Assembly: GCA_023381895.1 (NCBI GenBank)
Contig: JAMCTA010000070.1
Location: 1 to 63,913, forward strand
Length of the DNA stretch: 63,913 nucleotides
From: Chloroflexota bacterium
Lineage (GTDB): Bacteria > Chloroflexota > UBA4733
Reading direction: 5' to 3'
A model generated the notes under the pieces. That model saw only the letters and a list, made by a program, of their open reading frames with translations. It was not told where the DNA came from and made no database searches. Shown here piece by piece: positions 16,665 through 25,483 of this stretch. Positions within the stretch are counted from its first letter, which is position 1. Every line of letters starts with the position of its first letter. A program made the translations under genes and the position numbers.

Positions 16665-18917
16665 GTGATTGCAAAGCTTTCGAACTGGTCTGCTCGCCAC
16701 GCACGGGCCGTCATCGCATTCTGGGCTCTCCTCTTCGTCGCCAGCGTGCCCGCCTTCTTTCTCCTTCCCGGAGTGCTGGAGGTCGGTGGCTTCGAGAATG
16801 ATCACTCTCAATCTTCCCAGGCCCTCGCAGTCTTGGGCCGCCGTCTGGGCTTCAGCGCCACCGATCTCTACGCAGTGTTCACTAGTCCGACGTTGCATCC
16901 GAACGCCCCAGCCTTCATAGCCCAGGTCCGTCAGGCGCTTGCCCAGGTTCCGAGCGACTCCGATGTCGCCACGATCATTTGGCACACCGATAACTTCCGT
17001 CAGGTCGGGCGCGACGGCCACACAGTCTATGAGCTCATCGTCCTGAAGCCCAATGTCAATGTGGGGCCTTCAGTAGTGAAGCGGGTCGAAAAGCTCATCC
17101 AACCTACCTCCCTGCACGTCTTGATAGGTGGGGCCCCGAAATTCTACTCCGATATCGAGTCAGCGAGCTCCGATGACCTGCATCGCGCTGAGCTCCTCGC
17201 CTTCCCCTTTGCCGCTCTTGCATTGCTCGTCGTGTTCCGCTCGGTTATTGCTGCGTTCGTTCCCATCGTGGTCGGCGGCGTGGGTGTTCTCGTGTCGTCA
17301 CTCATCCTATTTGGAGTTGCTCACGCAACCGATCTGTCGATCTTCGTTCTCAATGTGACTACCATGATCGGCCTTGGCCTGGGAGTCGACTACAGCCTGT
17401 TCATGACCAGTCGCTTTCGCGAGGAGCTCGAACACCGCAGAGATCGCCCGGAGCCTGAGCCACTCATCACCATGGCAGCACTTCGAGCAACGACAGCGAC
17501 GGCCGGCCGCGCCGTCTTCTATTCCGGGCTCACTGTCTGTCTCGGTCTGCTGGCACTCCTGAGTTTTCGCTATCTGCTGCTGCGGTCGGTAGGTCTTGGC
17601 GGCTGCATTGTCGTGCTCAGCACCGTATCGGCAGCCCTGACGCTACTGCCCGCCCTTCTCAGTGTTCTAGGCCCCCGCATCAATGCCTTGCAGGTCCTGC
17701 CGCAGCCCCGAGCACTGTCGATCTTCTGGGATCGCCTGGCCCGTGCCGTCATGGCCCACCCGCTGCTCTTTGGGATCCCCGCGCTCCTTCTGTTGATTGC
17801 TGTCGGACTTCCGTTCCTCCACGTTCGCCTGAGCTCGCCGGATGCCGCGATCCTTCCCAAGTCGCTCGCTTCCCGGCAGGCCTATGATCTACTCAATGCC
17901 GAGTTTTCTCCAGGCGCGACCACTCCAGCTCTCGTAGTCGTGGAGATGTCAGGGAGCGCGCTTGAACCAGAAAACCTTGCCAGGCTCTATCAGCTATCTC
18001 ACGCGATTGCTGCGAACCCGAGTGTACAGCGCGTCGATTCCATTACCACCATCGACCCACGTATCACCCTTGACCAGTACAAACTACTCTACGCCCGGCC
18101 GCATGCCATCCCTGATGCCATTGCTAGCGCCACCTACGCGTCGACCGTGCGTGGAAACACTGTGCTCGTCGAGATCTACAGTCGCTACTCGGCCATAGCT
18201 CCTCAGACTGAGGAGCTCGTCAACTGGATCCGGCAGCTGGCAACACAGTCAGGAATGACCGTGCTCGTCGGCGGTGTGACAGCAGCTATCGTCGACGTCA
18301 ACGCTTCGCTGTACCGTGATTTTCCGCACGCGATGCTCTTCATCGCAGTTTCGACCTATATCGTACTGTTTCTGCTACTCCGGAGCGTCATACTGCCGCT
18401 AAAGGCGATCCTCACGAACTCGCTAAGTATCGTTGCTAGCTATGGTGCGCTCGTCTTCGTATTCCAAGAAGGACACCTACACCAGCTTCTAGGTTTTTCC
18501 CCACTGCATTACGTGGAGTCAGACCTGCCCATCTTGATGTTTTGTACGCTCTTCGGGCTGAGCATGGATTACGAGGTCTTTCTGCTGTCGCGCGTGCGCG
18601 AAGCGTACGTGCGTACTGGTGACAACATCGAGAGTGTTGCTGAAGGCATCCGGCGATCCGGTAGAATCATCACGAGCGCCGCGCTCATCGTGGTACTAGT
18701 AAGCGCTTCCTTTATGGCGGCCTCCATTGTCCTCATCAAAGCACTGGGACTTGGCGTAGCGCTGGCCGTGACGCTCGATGCGACGGTCGTTAGAGCGCTA
18801 CTCGTCCCGGCGACGATGCGCCTCCTCGGTCAGTGGAACTGGTGGATCCCCGCTCCTATCAGCTCACGGCTCTGGCGCGACCTTGAGACTTCTGTACGTC
18901 GTGGAGGTGAACCGTGA
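16665..18917 (+). CDS. MMPL/RND family transporter
   Basis: A 750-residue integral membrane protein with the duplicated MMPL layout: one N-terminal helix, a large external loop (about 40-175), five or six helices, a second helix and loop (about 370-560), then five or six more. The intramembrane acidic motifs are visible as LGLGVDYSLFMTSRFREEL and FGLSMDYEVFLLSRVREAY. These belong to the proton relay in MmpL and SSD-type proteins. The start is GTG 16665 with AAGG upstream. It probably exports a lipid or other hydrophobic envelope compound. The downstream lipoprotein gene overlaps by GTGA, suggesting a joint function. Confidence 0.9.
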   Translation: MIAKLSNWSARHARAVIAFWALLFVASVPAFFLLPGVLEVGGFENDHSQSSQALAVLGRRLGFSATDLYAVFTSPTLHPNAPAFIAQVRQALAQVPSDSDVATIIWHTDNFRQVGRDGHTVYELIVLKPNVNVGPSVVKRVEKLIQPTSLHVLIGGAPKFYSDIESASSDDLHRAELLAFPFAALALLVVFRSVIAAFVPIVVGGVGVLVSSLILFGVAHATDLSIFVLNVTTMIGLGLGVDYSLFMTSRFREELEHRRDRPEPEPLITMAALRATTATAGRAVFYSGLTVCLGLLALLSFRYLLLRSVGLGGCIVVLSTVSAALTLLPALLSVLGPRINALQVLPQPRALSIFWDRLARAVMAHPLLFGIPALLLLIAVGLPFLHVRLSSPDAAILPKSLASRQAYDLLNAEFSPGATTPALVVVEMSGSALEPENLARLYQLSHAIAANPSVQRVDSITTIDPRITLDQYKLLYARPHAIPDAIASATYASTVRGNTVLVEIYSRYSAIAPQTEELVNWIRQLATQSGMTVLVGGVTAAIVDVNASLYRDFPHAMLFIAVSTYIVLFLLLRSVILPLKAILTNSLSIVASYGALVFVFQEGHLHQLLGFSPLHYVESDLPILMFCTLFGLSMDYEVFLLSRVREAYVRTGDNIESVAEGIRRSGRIITSAALIVVLVSASFMAASIVLIKALGLGVALAVTLDATVVRALLVPATMRLLGQWNWWIPAPISSRLWRDLETSVRRGGEP

Positions 18918-19999
18918 AATGGCTGGCTCTGATGCTTGCGACGTGCGCCGCGCTGCTCAGTGCTTGTGGAAGTGCGGTTGTTGAGCTGGCCCCTCTACCA
19001 ACTGTCCCTCCTACCGTAACGCCAGCGCTCGCGGTCTCGAGTCCGACACACGTCGCTTTACCACTTGATGAGTCTCCTTACGGCGACCTTACGGAGTGGT
19101 GGTACTACACTGGCCACCTCACAACGACCACCGCTCCAGCACGCCACTACGGTTTCGAGCTCGTCGTCTTCCAGGTACGCCGAGGTGACAACCCGCCCGC
19201 TTATGAAGCACACTTCGCCGTCACTGATGACAATTCGAAGACGTTTCACTATGCCCAGAGAAGCTCAGTCGGTGAGCAGGGTGGAGAACGCCACGGGTTC
19301 GATCTCTCTGTCGGTGGCTGGACGGTGTCCGGCGCCAACGGCAACAATTCGCTGCAGGCCGAGATGCACGGCTATGTGATAGATCTCTCGGCTCACGCAA
19401 CGAAGCCAGCGGTGCTTCACGGCGGCACGGGACTCATCAACTTCGGTATCTTCGGCAGGTCGTACTACTACTCACGAACGAGAATGGCCATCACCGGCAG
19501 CATCGCTGACCACGGCGTGCCTTACAAGGTCACGGGCGAAGCGTGGATGGATCACCAGTGGGGCAATTTCATTGTCGCGAGCGTGGGTGGCTGGGACTGG
19601 ATCAGCATCCAGCTTGACAACGATGTGGACGTGATGTTCGCTTTCCTGCGGGACGCTCGGGGACAAGCGACCGAATCATTCGGGTCTTACGTGCTTCCCT
19701 CTGGCAGCGTTGTTGACTTGACGAACGGACAGTTCACCGAGAAGGCCCTCGGAACCTGGATCAGCCCAGTGACCCACATCATCTATCCGTCGGGATGGTC
19801 TGTGAGTATCCCATCCCAAGGTACGCAGCTGATACTCGAGCCCACGGTCAAGGATCAGGAGCTTGCATTTGGTGCTCGCGGCCGCTCCTCCTTCTTAGGC
19901 TACTGGGAAGGCGAGGTTAAGATTTCAGGCAAGGATCATCACCAGTCCGCTACTGGCATGGGCTACGTCGAGCTGACTGGTTACACCGCCTCGAAGTAG
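18914..19999 (+). CDS. AttH/CrtC-like lipocalin-fold lipoprotein
   Basis: The protein is 361 residues. The signal peptide ends in LLSACGS, a lipobox, followed by a Pro/Thr-rich linker and the hallmark EWWYYTGHL of the AttH / hydroxyneurosporene-synthase superfamily. Further family features are AWMDHQWGNF and WDWISIQLDNDVDVM. The fold is a double lipocalin-like barrel. Some relatives hydrate carotenoids, others have no known reaction. GTG 18914 overlaps the MMPL stop (GTGA), so an accessory role in transport or handling of a lipid is likely. No carotenoid genes are nearby. Confidence 0.8.
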   Translation: MKWLALMLATCAALLSACGSAVVELAPLPTVPPTVTPALAVSSPTHVALPLDESPYGDLTEWWYYTGHLTTTTAPARHYGFELVVFQVRRGDNPPAYEAHFAVTDDNSKTFHYAQRSSVGEQGGERHGFDLSVGGWTVSGANGNNSLQAEMHGYVIDLSAHATKPAVLHGGTGLINFGIFGRSYYYSRTRMAITGSIADHGVPYKVTGEAWMDHQWGNFIVASVGGWDWISIQLDNDVDVMFAFLRDARGQATESFGSYVLPSGSVVDLTNGQFTEKALGTWISPVTHIIYPSGWSVSIPSQGTQLILEPTVKDQELAFGARGRSSFLGYWEGEVKISGKDHHQSATGMGYVELTGYTASK

Positions 20000-20093
20000 C
20001 CCCACTCACAGTCCTGCGACCACACCCGCCTCTATCGAGCCCCGTCTCCCTCTGATTGCGCGCTTGCAATCAAGTAGCACAGGACTGAAACTT

Positions 20094-22796
20094 ATGCAAG
20101 GTAAGTTTTTCTCATCCGTGAGTGAAAGACGATCATTGAAAGGTTCCCCAACGACGGTGACCAGCCAGGTAGTGCCCCGCGCATTCTCCTCATCTCCGCA
20201 AGTTCTTCACCTTGCCAATGGTGCGACGGTAGTGTTGCGGGAGGATAGTGCCGCTCCTCTCGTTGCCTTCTACGTTTTCTATCGAGTCGGTTCGCGCAAC
20301 GAGAGCACCGGGAGAACCGGCCTGTCGCACTGGGTAGAGCATCTGCTGTTTGATGGCACAAAGCGTTACCCCAAAGGCGCTCTCCATCGTCTGGTCGTGG
20401 CCAACGGCGGCTATCGCAATGGTTTCACGTGGAACGACGGCACAGCTTTCTTTGAAGTCTTGCCCAGCGACCGTATCGACTTAGCGCTCGATCTCGAAGC
20501 GGATCGCATGGCCAATGCGCTTTTCGACCCCGAGGAAGTCGAGCGGGAACGCACAGTCATCATCTCCGAGCGCCAGGGCGGTGAAAACTATCCAGGCAAT
20601 GCGCTCTACGAGGAGGTACTGGCGACTGCCTATAAGGTTCATCCATACGGCCAGCCCATCATCGGCTGGAAGACGGATCTGGAGCGCATTACGCGCGCGG
20701 ATCTCTGGAATCACTATCGCCGCTTCTACCATCCCAACAATGCCATCATCGTCGCTGTAGGAGACTTCTCTGCTGCCTCACTCCTCGAACGGATCGACAA
20801 ATTTTTCGGGTCGTTGGAGGCTGGTGAGCAGGCGGCAGATGTGGGCTCGGTCGAGCCACCCCAAGAGGGAGAGAGACGAGTCACCGTGCAGCGTCCGGGA
20901 GGTACTCCGATGCTCCTCCTTGCCTACCACATTCCAGCAGCGTCACATCCAGACCTCCCTCCACTCGCGGTGCTCGACGCGGTGCTCTCCGGAGGAAAAG
21001 GACTCGGACACGCTGCTGTCTCGCTTGGTCGCAGCTCACGACTCCGGAGAGTCCTCGTAGACACCGGGATGGCCAGCTCTGTCTACACGTCGGTTGGCCT
21101 TCAAGCGGACCCAGGTCTATTCTTCGCCGGGGTCACTGTCAAGCCTGGGATGGATGCCCAGGCGGTCGAGGCGAGGCTCATCGCAGAGATTGAGCGCCTC
21201 GCTGCGGAGCCAGTGAGCGAGCAAGAGCTGAGCAGTGCCCGCGAGCAGTGTATCGCTCAGCTGGTGTTCAGCACCGAAGGCGTGAGCCGCCAGGCCTCTT
21301 CCCTTGGCCGGTCTCTCATCACTGGCATGGCATCAGACATCGATGAGCTCACCAGGCTGTTCGACCGCGTAAGTAGTGAAGACGTCCAGCACGTCGCTCA
21401 ACACTACCTTCGACAGTACAATCGGACGTCTGGCACGTATCTCCCTGCAGAATCCAGTAAGAAAGTCATGGTTCCACCAACACCGACCGCGGTGCTATCA
21501 TCTCCGACCAAGCAAATTTCCGCGGTCTCCGTCGCGCATCGCCGTTCTCTCGAAGTTGACCGCGACGTAATCGATCAGGGAATTACCGTCTTGACACACC
21601 ATGCCGAGGGTGCACCGTGGCAGCTGTTTCAAGTTTCCGTACCTGGTGGCAGTGCTGATGACTCAGAGGGGCTGCTCAGCGTAGCCGCCGTGGAGGGGGC
21701 CCTGCGTCTACGAGGAAGTGTCAAGTTCGAGTACAACCAGCTCAGCGCGATCCTCGACCGGCATGCCATACAGCTCGTCGGTGGTGCAGGAGACTACTTC
21801 AGCAGCTATTGGATGAAGGCTCTCCTTAGCACCGTTCCTCTCGGTCTTGAGCTGCTGGCCCAGGTCATTCTAGCTCCGTCCTATCCCGAGAGTTACCTTC
21901 AGGCAGTCAAGGTGCCATTCATCGCTGCCGCGATCCAAGAGCAGTCGAACACCCGCGCGGTTGCTGAGCGACTCTTCCGGGAGCTCGCCTACCCGGAAGA
22001 CCACCCAATGCACCGCTGGCCAGTCGGTACACCCAATGGCATCGAGAGCATCACCCGCGACGATGTTCTCCGGCACGCTGAGCGCTTCCGCCATCAGGGA
22101 GGTATCGTGATTGCCGCTTCGGGAGGCTTGACACGCGCTCAGGTCCTGACATTCCTCTCCGATGCTTTCAAGGGCAGTCCCTTTACAGAGATACCACGGA
22201 CCGTGCTGATTCCACCGGTCACCACTGTGCCATCCGTCCGGCGGGCCTCGCGCTCGATTCCCGAGAAGACGCAAACTGACTTGGTGATCGGCCTGCCAGG
22301 TGTCCGCCGCACCGATCCCGACTACTACGCCTTGTCCGTGGCAGACGCAATCTTCGGGCGTCTGGGTATGGGAGGCCGATTGGGTGAGGAAATTCGTGAG
22401 CGCCGCGGATTGGCCTATTATGCTTCGTCAGCACTTGAAGCGGGCTTCGGACCTGGCCCTTGGGCCGCTCGCATTGGAGTAGCGCCACAACACGTCGCGC
22501 AAGCGATCGAAGCAACGCTTTCCGAATGGGAGCGCTTTGCTGTAGAGGGCCCCACCGAGGAAGAACTCAAGGATGCGAAGCAGTGGCTCACCGGAAGTCT
22601 CCCGTTACGCTTCGAGACATCCGAGGGCATCGCAACACAGCTCGTCGCAGTCGAGCGCTTTGGGATGTCGCTGCACTTCATCGAGGACTACATAAGCGCC
22701 ATCGAGTCCGTGACCAACGCGGATGTCATCCAAGTCACTCGGCGTTACTACCACGCGGATCGCGTGGTGACTGCGATCGCAGGCCCGGAACAGTAA
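20094..22796 (+). CDS. M16 family zinc metallopeptidase, two-domain
   Basis: A protein of about 900 residues with a duplicated M16 fold. The N-terminal half carries the inverted zinc motif H-x-x-E-H in SHWVEHLLFDGT and the downstream Glu in EVERERTVIISER. The C-terminal half is the inactive partner, with RRGLAYYASSALEAGFG typical of the M16 R/Y region. ATG 20094 has AGGA about 8 bases upstream; a TTG at 20064 is also in frame, so the start is uncertain. It follows the AttH gene by 94 bases and may belong to the same envelope unit. It probably degrades peptides; no signal peptide is clear. Confidence 0.88.
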   Translation: MQGKFFSSVSERRSLKGSPTTVTSQVVPRAFSSSPQVLHLANGATVVLREDSAAPLVAFYVFYRVGSRNESTGRTGLSHWVEHLLFDGTKRYPKGALHRLVVANGGYRNGFTWNDGTAFFEVLPSDRIDLALDLEADRMANALFDPEEVERERTVIISERQGGENYPGNALYEEVLATAYKVHPYGQPIIGWKTDLERITRADLWNHYRRFYHPNNAIIVAVGDFSAASLLERIDKFFGSLEAGEQAADVGSVEPPQEGERRVTVQRPGGTPMLLLAYHIPAASHPDLPPLAVLDAVLSGGKGLGHAAVSLGRSSRLRRVLVDTGMASSVYTSVGLQADPGLFFAGVTVKPGMDAQAVEARLIAEIERLAAEPVSEQELSSAREQCIAQLVFSTEGVSRQASSLGRSLITGMASDIDELTRLFDRVSSEDVQHVAQHYLRQYNRTSGTYLPAESSKKVMVPPTPTAVLSSPTKQISAVSVAHRRSLEVDRDVIDQGITVLTHHAEGAPWQLFQVSVPGGSADDSEGLLSVAAVEGALRLRGSVKFEYNQLSAILDRHAIQLVGGAGDYFSSYWMKALLSTVPLGLELLAQVILAPSYPESYLQAVKVPFIAAAIQEQSNTRAVAERLFRELAYPEDHPMHRWPVGTPNGIESITRDDVLRHAERFRHQGGIVIAASGGLTRAQVLTFLSDAFKGSPFTEIPRTVLIPPVTTVPSVRRASRSIPEKTQTDLVIGLPGVRRTDPDYYALSVADAIFGRLGMGGRLGEEIRERRGLAYYASSALEAGFGPGPWAARIGVAPQHVAQAIEATLSEWERFAVEGPTEEELKDAKQWLTGSLPLRFETSEGIATQLVAVERFGMSLHFIEDYISAIESVTNADVIQVTRRYYHADRVVTAIAGPEQ

Positions 22797-23265
22797 TCTC
22801 TCGACAAGGACCAAGAACGAATACCACTCGAAGGTAGCACATGCTTGCAGCCCAGAGACTCGACAGGACTGCAAAGAGGCGTCTCTTGTTCGCCACTGAC
22901 AGCGATTGGGGGCGTGCCACAGTGAAGCAGCTCATCGAGGACCTGGGTCCGGCAAGCAGATCGCGGCTCCCTGGCCGCCGCCCGCATATTAGACGGAATG
23001 GTGACACTTCTGCTTGATGTGGATCAGCGCTACGGTGGCAACACACACCCGCTGGAAATTCCTGGCGTCGGGATCGGGCGGGAATCACGCAACAGAACGA
23101 TGCCATTGTCTCTGCACGCGCTTGCTACGGCTCCTCACGCAAGGCTCGTCATAGCACTCCTCTCCGCCCGGCTTTTCTTCAGCTACACCAGCCCTGGCGT
23201 GCGCTAGCATGCGGACGCAGGGTGCGGCAGAGACAGCACGCAATACGCACGGAGGGAACTAGGAC
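22797..23265. other. Intergenic stretch with no supported gene
   Basis: 469 bases between the peptidase and the mutarotase. Short open frames exist on both strands but lack ribosome sites and family features. No tRNA fold, terminator hairpin or repeat was found by eye. The last 20 bases contain GGAGGGA, the ribosome site of the mutarotase gene. Confidence 0.5.
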
Positions 23266-24273
23266 GTGAGCACTTCAGGATATGCTATCTTCCCCGGCGA
23301 AGGTCCGCTTGGGGGCATTGTCCTTCGTAATACTGGCACTGGGGTATGGACACGGGTGATCCCCGAGATCGGGGCCAATTGTGCAGAGCTTCACCTCCGT
23401 GCTCCATCAGGGGCTGTCACCCAGGTGTTGTTCTCACCACAGAGTCTGGATCAGCTCCGGGCAAGCCCCGCCCGGTCTGGCATTCCGGTTCTCTTTCCCT
23501 TCCCCAACCGGATCCGCCACGGACGCTACGTCCTTGCTGGCAGCACGTACCAGCTCCGCACCTCAGACCGCGGGCACGCAATTCACGGACTCGTCATCGA
23601 TCAACCCTTCCGCGTCACTCACCGCGAGGTCACGCTGGCATCCGCAACACTCTCGTGTGCTATTACCTCCGAAGAGCTCGAACGTCGCGACGGCTTTCCT
23701 TTCCCCTTCGAGCTGACACTGACCTTCACCTTAACGGACTCCTCGCTGACACTTCTCGCTCGAGCTCGGAATACAGGGCAAGGTGCACTTCCTCTCGGCT
23801 ATGGTCTTCATCCTTACTTTCCGCTTCCCCTCGTCGCGGCCGGACAGCGAGACGCATGCCTTGTGTCGCTGCCGGTCACTGAACGCTGGGAGCTCGAGGA
23901 AACACTCGTTCCCACTGGCCAACGTCGCCCCATCGATGACACTGACACGCTGCGAGCGCTCCGCCCTCTAGGTCAGCGATCGTTTGATGGTGTATTTACT
24001 GGGGTCGTGCACGATGCCGATGGCTGGTCACGAGCCAGGCTTGTAGACCCAGCCGCTGGTGTCGCCGTCCACATCGAAGGAGACCCGGCTGTTCGCGAGT
24101 GGGTACTCTACACGCCACCAGGAACGGCGGCGATCAGCTTCGAGCCTTACACGTGCGTCACCGATGCCTTCAACCTTTCAGAGCAGGGTGTCGACGCTGG
24201 ACGCGTCGTGCTCCCTCCAGGAGAGGAATGGCATTGCGCTGTTCGCTTCTCGGTCAACGACTACCACGCCTGA
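23266..24273 (+). CDS. Aldose 1-epimerase (galactose mutarotase-like)
   Basis: The protein is 335 residues. It has the sugar-binding signature FPFPNRIRHGRY (about residue 75), the catalytic His motifs RGHAIHGLV (about 105) and GYGLHPYF (about 183), and the general-base Glu in AISFEPYT (about 287). It interconverts alpha and beta anomers of hexoses in the cytoplasm. GTG 23266 follows GGAGGGA. It is a single-gene unit convergent with cysE. The substrate sugar is not specified by the sequence. Confidence 0.88.
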   Translation: MSTSGYAIFPGEGPLGGIVLRNTGTGVWTRVIPEIGANCAELHLRAPSGAVTQVLFSPQSLDQLRASPARSGIPVLFPFPNRIRHGRYVLAGSTYQLRTSDRGHAIHGLVIDQPFRVTHREVTLASATLSCAITSEELERRDGFPFPFELTLTFTLTDSSLTLLARARNTGQGALPLGYGLHPYFPLPLVAAGQRDACLVSLPVTERWELEETLVPTGQRRPIDDTDTLRALRPLGQRSFDGVFTGVVHDADGWSRARLVDPAAGVAVHIEGDPAVREWVLYTPPGTAAISFEPYTCVTDAFNLSEQGVDAGRVVLPPGEEWHCAVRFSVNDYHA

Positions 24274-24405
24274 TGGATGGATCGCGGCAATCTGGCTGAC
24301 ACTCCTTGCCTACGATGACTTACACCACAGAGCCACGGCGTGGCCGATGCTCCACACTGCCGCACCTCGATATGCCGCTTGCGGGCAGCCCAATCCTAAC
24401 AATAG

Positions 24406-25110
24406 TCAGATTTGGTAGTCGAGGTCCTGAACCTCAACGGTTCGGTCATCACGGCGTTGTAACAAGCGTGCCGGGCTGGCCACGATCGTAGAGTGTGCTG
24501 GTACCGACTCGATCACCAGGGCCATCGCGCCGATCTTGCTGTCGTGCCCAATCGTGACAGGTCCGAGAATGCTTGCGCCCACGCCGATCGTCACGCGGTC
24601 TTCGATAGTAGGGTGGCGCTTCTGTTCGCCATCCTCACGATGCTTCCACCAGCCAGTAGCTCCAAGCGTCACCTGGTGGTATAGCATCACATCGTCACCG
24701 ATCTCAGCCGTCTCACCAATCACAATGCCCGTACCGTGATCGATGAAGAAACGCCGTCCAATTCTGGCACCGGGATGGATCTCTATTCCTCCCGTAATGA
24801 TCCGGGCAAACTGGGAGATGAGACGTGGCAAGAAGGGAACTCCGCGTAGATACAGTCGGTGAGCAATGCGGTGGAGGAGAATCGCATGGAGACCCTGATA
24901 CAGCAATATCTCGGCAACGTTTCGAGCAGCAGGGTCCTTTTCAAAGACCACCTGGACGTCTTCAGGGAGCGTCCACCACAGGCAGCGCCGCGGCCGCCCG
25001 TGAATCTGGCATTCCTCATCAGCAGGGAACCCAAGGCGAGCCATGTCGCCGAGCGGGCGAGGTGCGGCAGCGCGGGCCGGCGGGACGCGTAGAGATCGCA
25101 GAGCAACCAC
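24406..25110 (-). CDS. cysE: Serine O-acetyltransferase
   Basis: A 234-residue enzyme making O-acetylserine from serine and acetyl-CoA, the committed step of cysteine synthesis. The N-terminal helical part has [15 protein letters not shown] and [14 protein letters not shown]. The left-handed beta-helix follows with [21 protein letters not shown] in two pieces, the catalytic DH pair, [21 protein letters not shown] and [15 protein letters not shown] place the start at GTG 25110, after GGAGGAGTAGGA at 25130-25119. The longer open frame to 25161 overlaps the T-box antiterminator and is unlikely to be translated from there. Control by a cysteine T-box is described separately. Confidence 0.93.
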   Translation of the reverse strand: MVALRSLRVPPARAAAPRPLGDMARLGFPADEECQIHGRPRRCLWWTLPEDVQVVFEKDPAARNVAEILLYQGLHAILLHRIAHRLYLRGVPFLPRLISQFARIITGGIEIHPGARIGRRFFIDHGTGIVIGETAEIGDDVMLYHQVTLGATGWWKHREDGEQKRHPTIEDRVTIGVGASILGPVTIGHDSKIGAMALVIESVPAHSTIVASPARLLQRRDDRTVEVQDLDYQI

Positions 25111-25149
25111 GGTTGTGTTCCTACTCCTCCGAGCAGAGCCCGAGAAGAA

Positions 25150-25388
25150 CGCGACGCGCAACCAGGGGCGATGTTATTCGCGGTTCCACCCTGATTCACC
25201 GCTGCCTCACGGCAAGCGATCTCAGTGAGTTGGCACGACCAACTCTCGGCCCCTAACGTGGCCAAACGGCACCACACGCCCTTGGAGGCGCTCATGCGGC
25301 TCAGAGGTGCACTTCACCCAGCAACCACCACCTGCTTCCACCGCACCAGGCTCGCTGTCACGCGTTGCGGAGCTACTCTTCCTCGTCT
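25150..25388 (-). promoter_or_regulatory. T-box leader, cysteine-specific, controlling cysE
   Basis: The minus-strand leader of cysE has the canonical T-box sequence AGGGTGGAACCGCG at 25192-25179, followed by the complementary CGCCCCT needed for the antiterminator. Its bulge reads TGGA, which would pair with an NCCA end whose discriminator base is U, as in tRNA-Cys. Stem I begins near 25388 with GGAAGAGTAG (AG bulge). The specifier region reads GTGAAGTGCACCTCTGAGC, placing TGC (a Cys codon) at the expected position. Uncharged tRNA-Cys should therefore raise cysE expression. Whether the switch is transcriptional or translational is not clear: no strong T-run terminator follows. Confidence 0.88.
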
Positions 25389-25483
25389 TTGCTGACTCAT
25401 GTGAACTTGTCGACTTACTCTACCGAGCAGTTTACAAGGAATCAATGGCCCAAGCCGTACCAGCACCTACCCCGCTTGCGCCC

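Noticed and set aside
22998..23207. 69-codon open frame in the gap before the mutarotase gene
   Set aside because: No ribosome site, no motif and no membrane or signal pattern.
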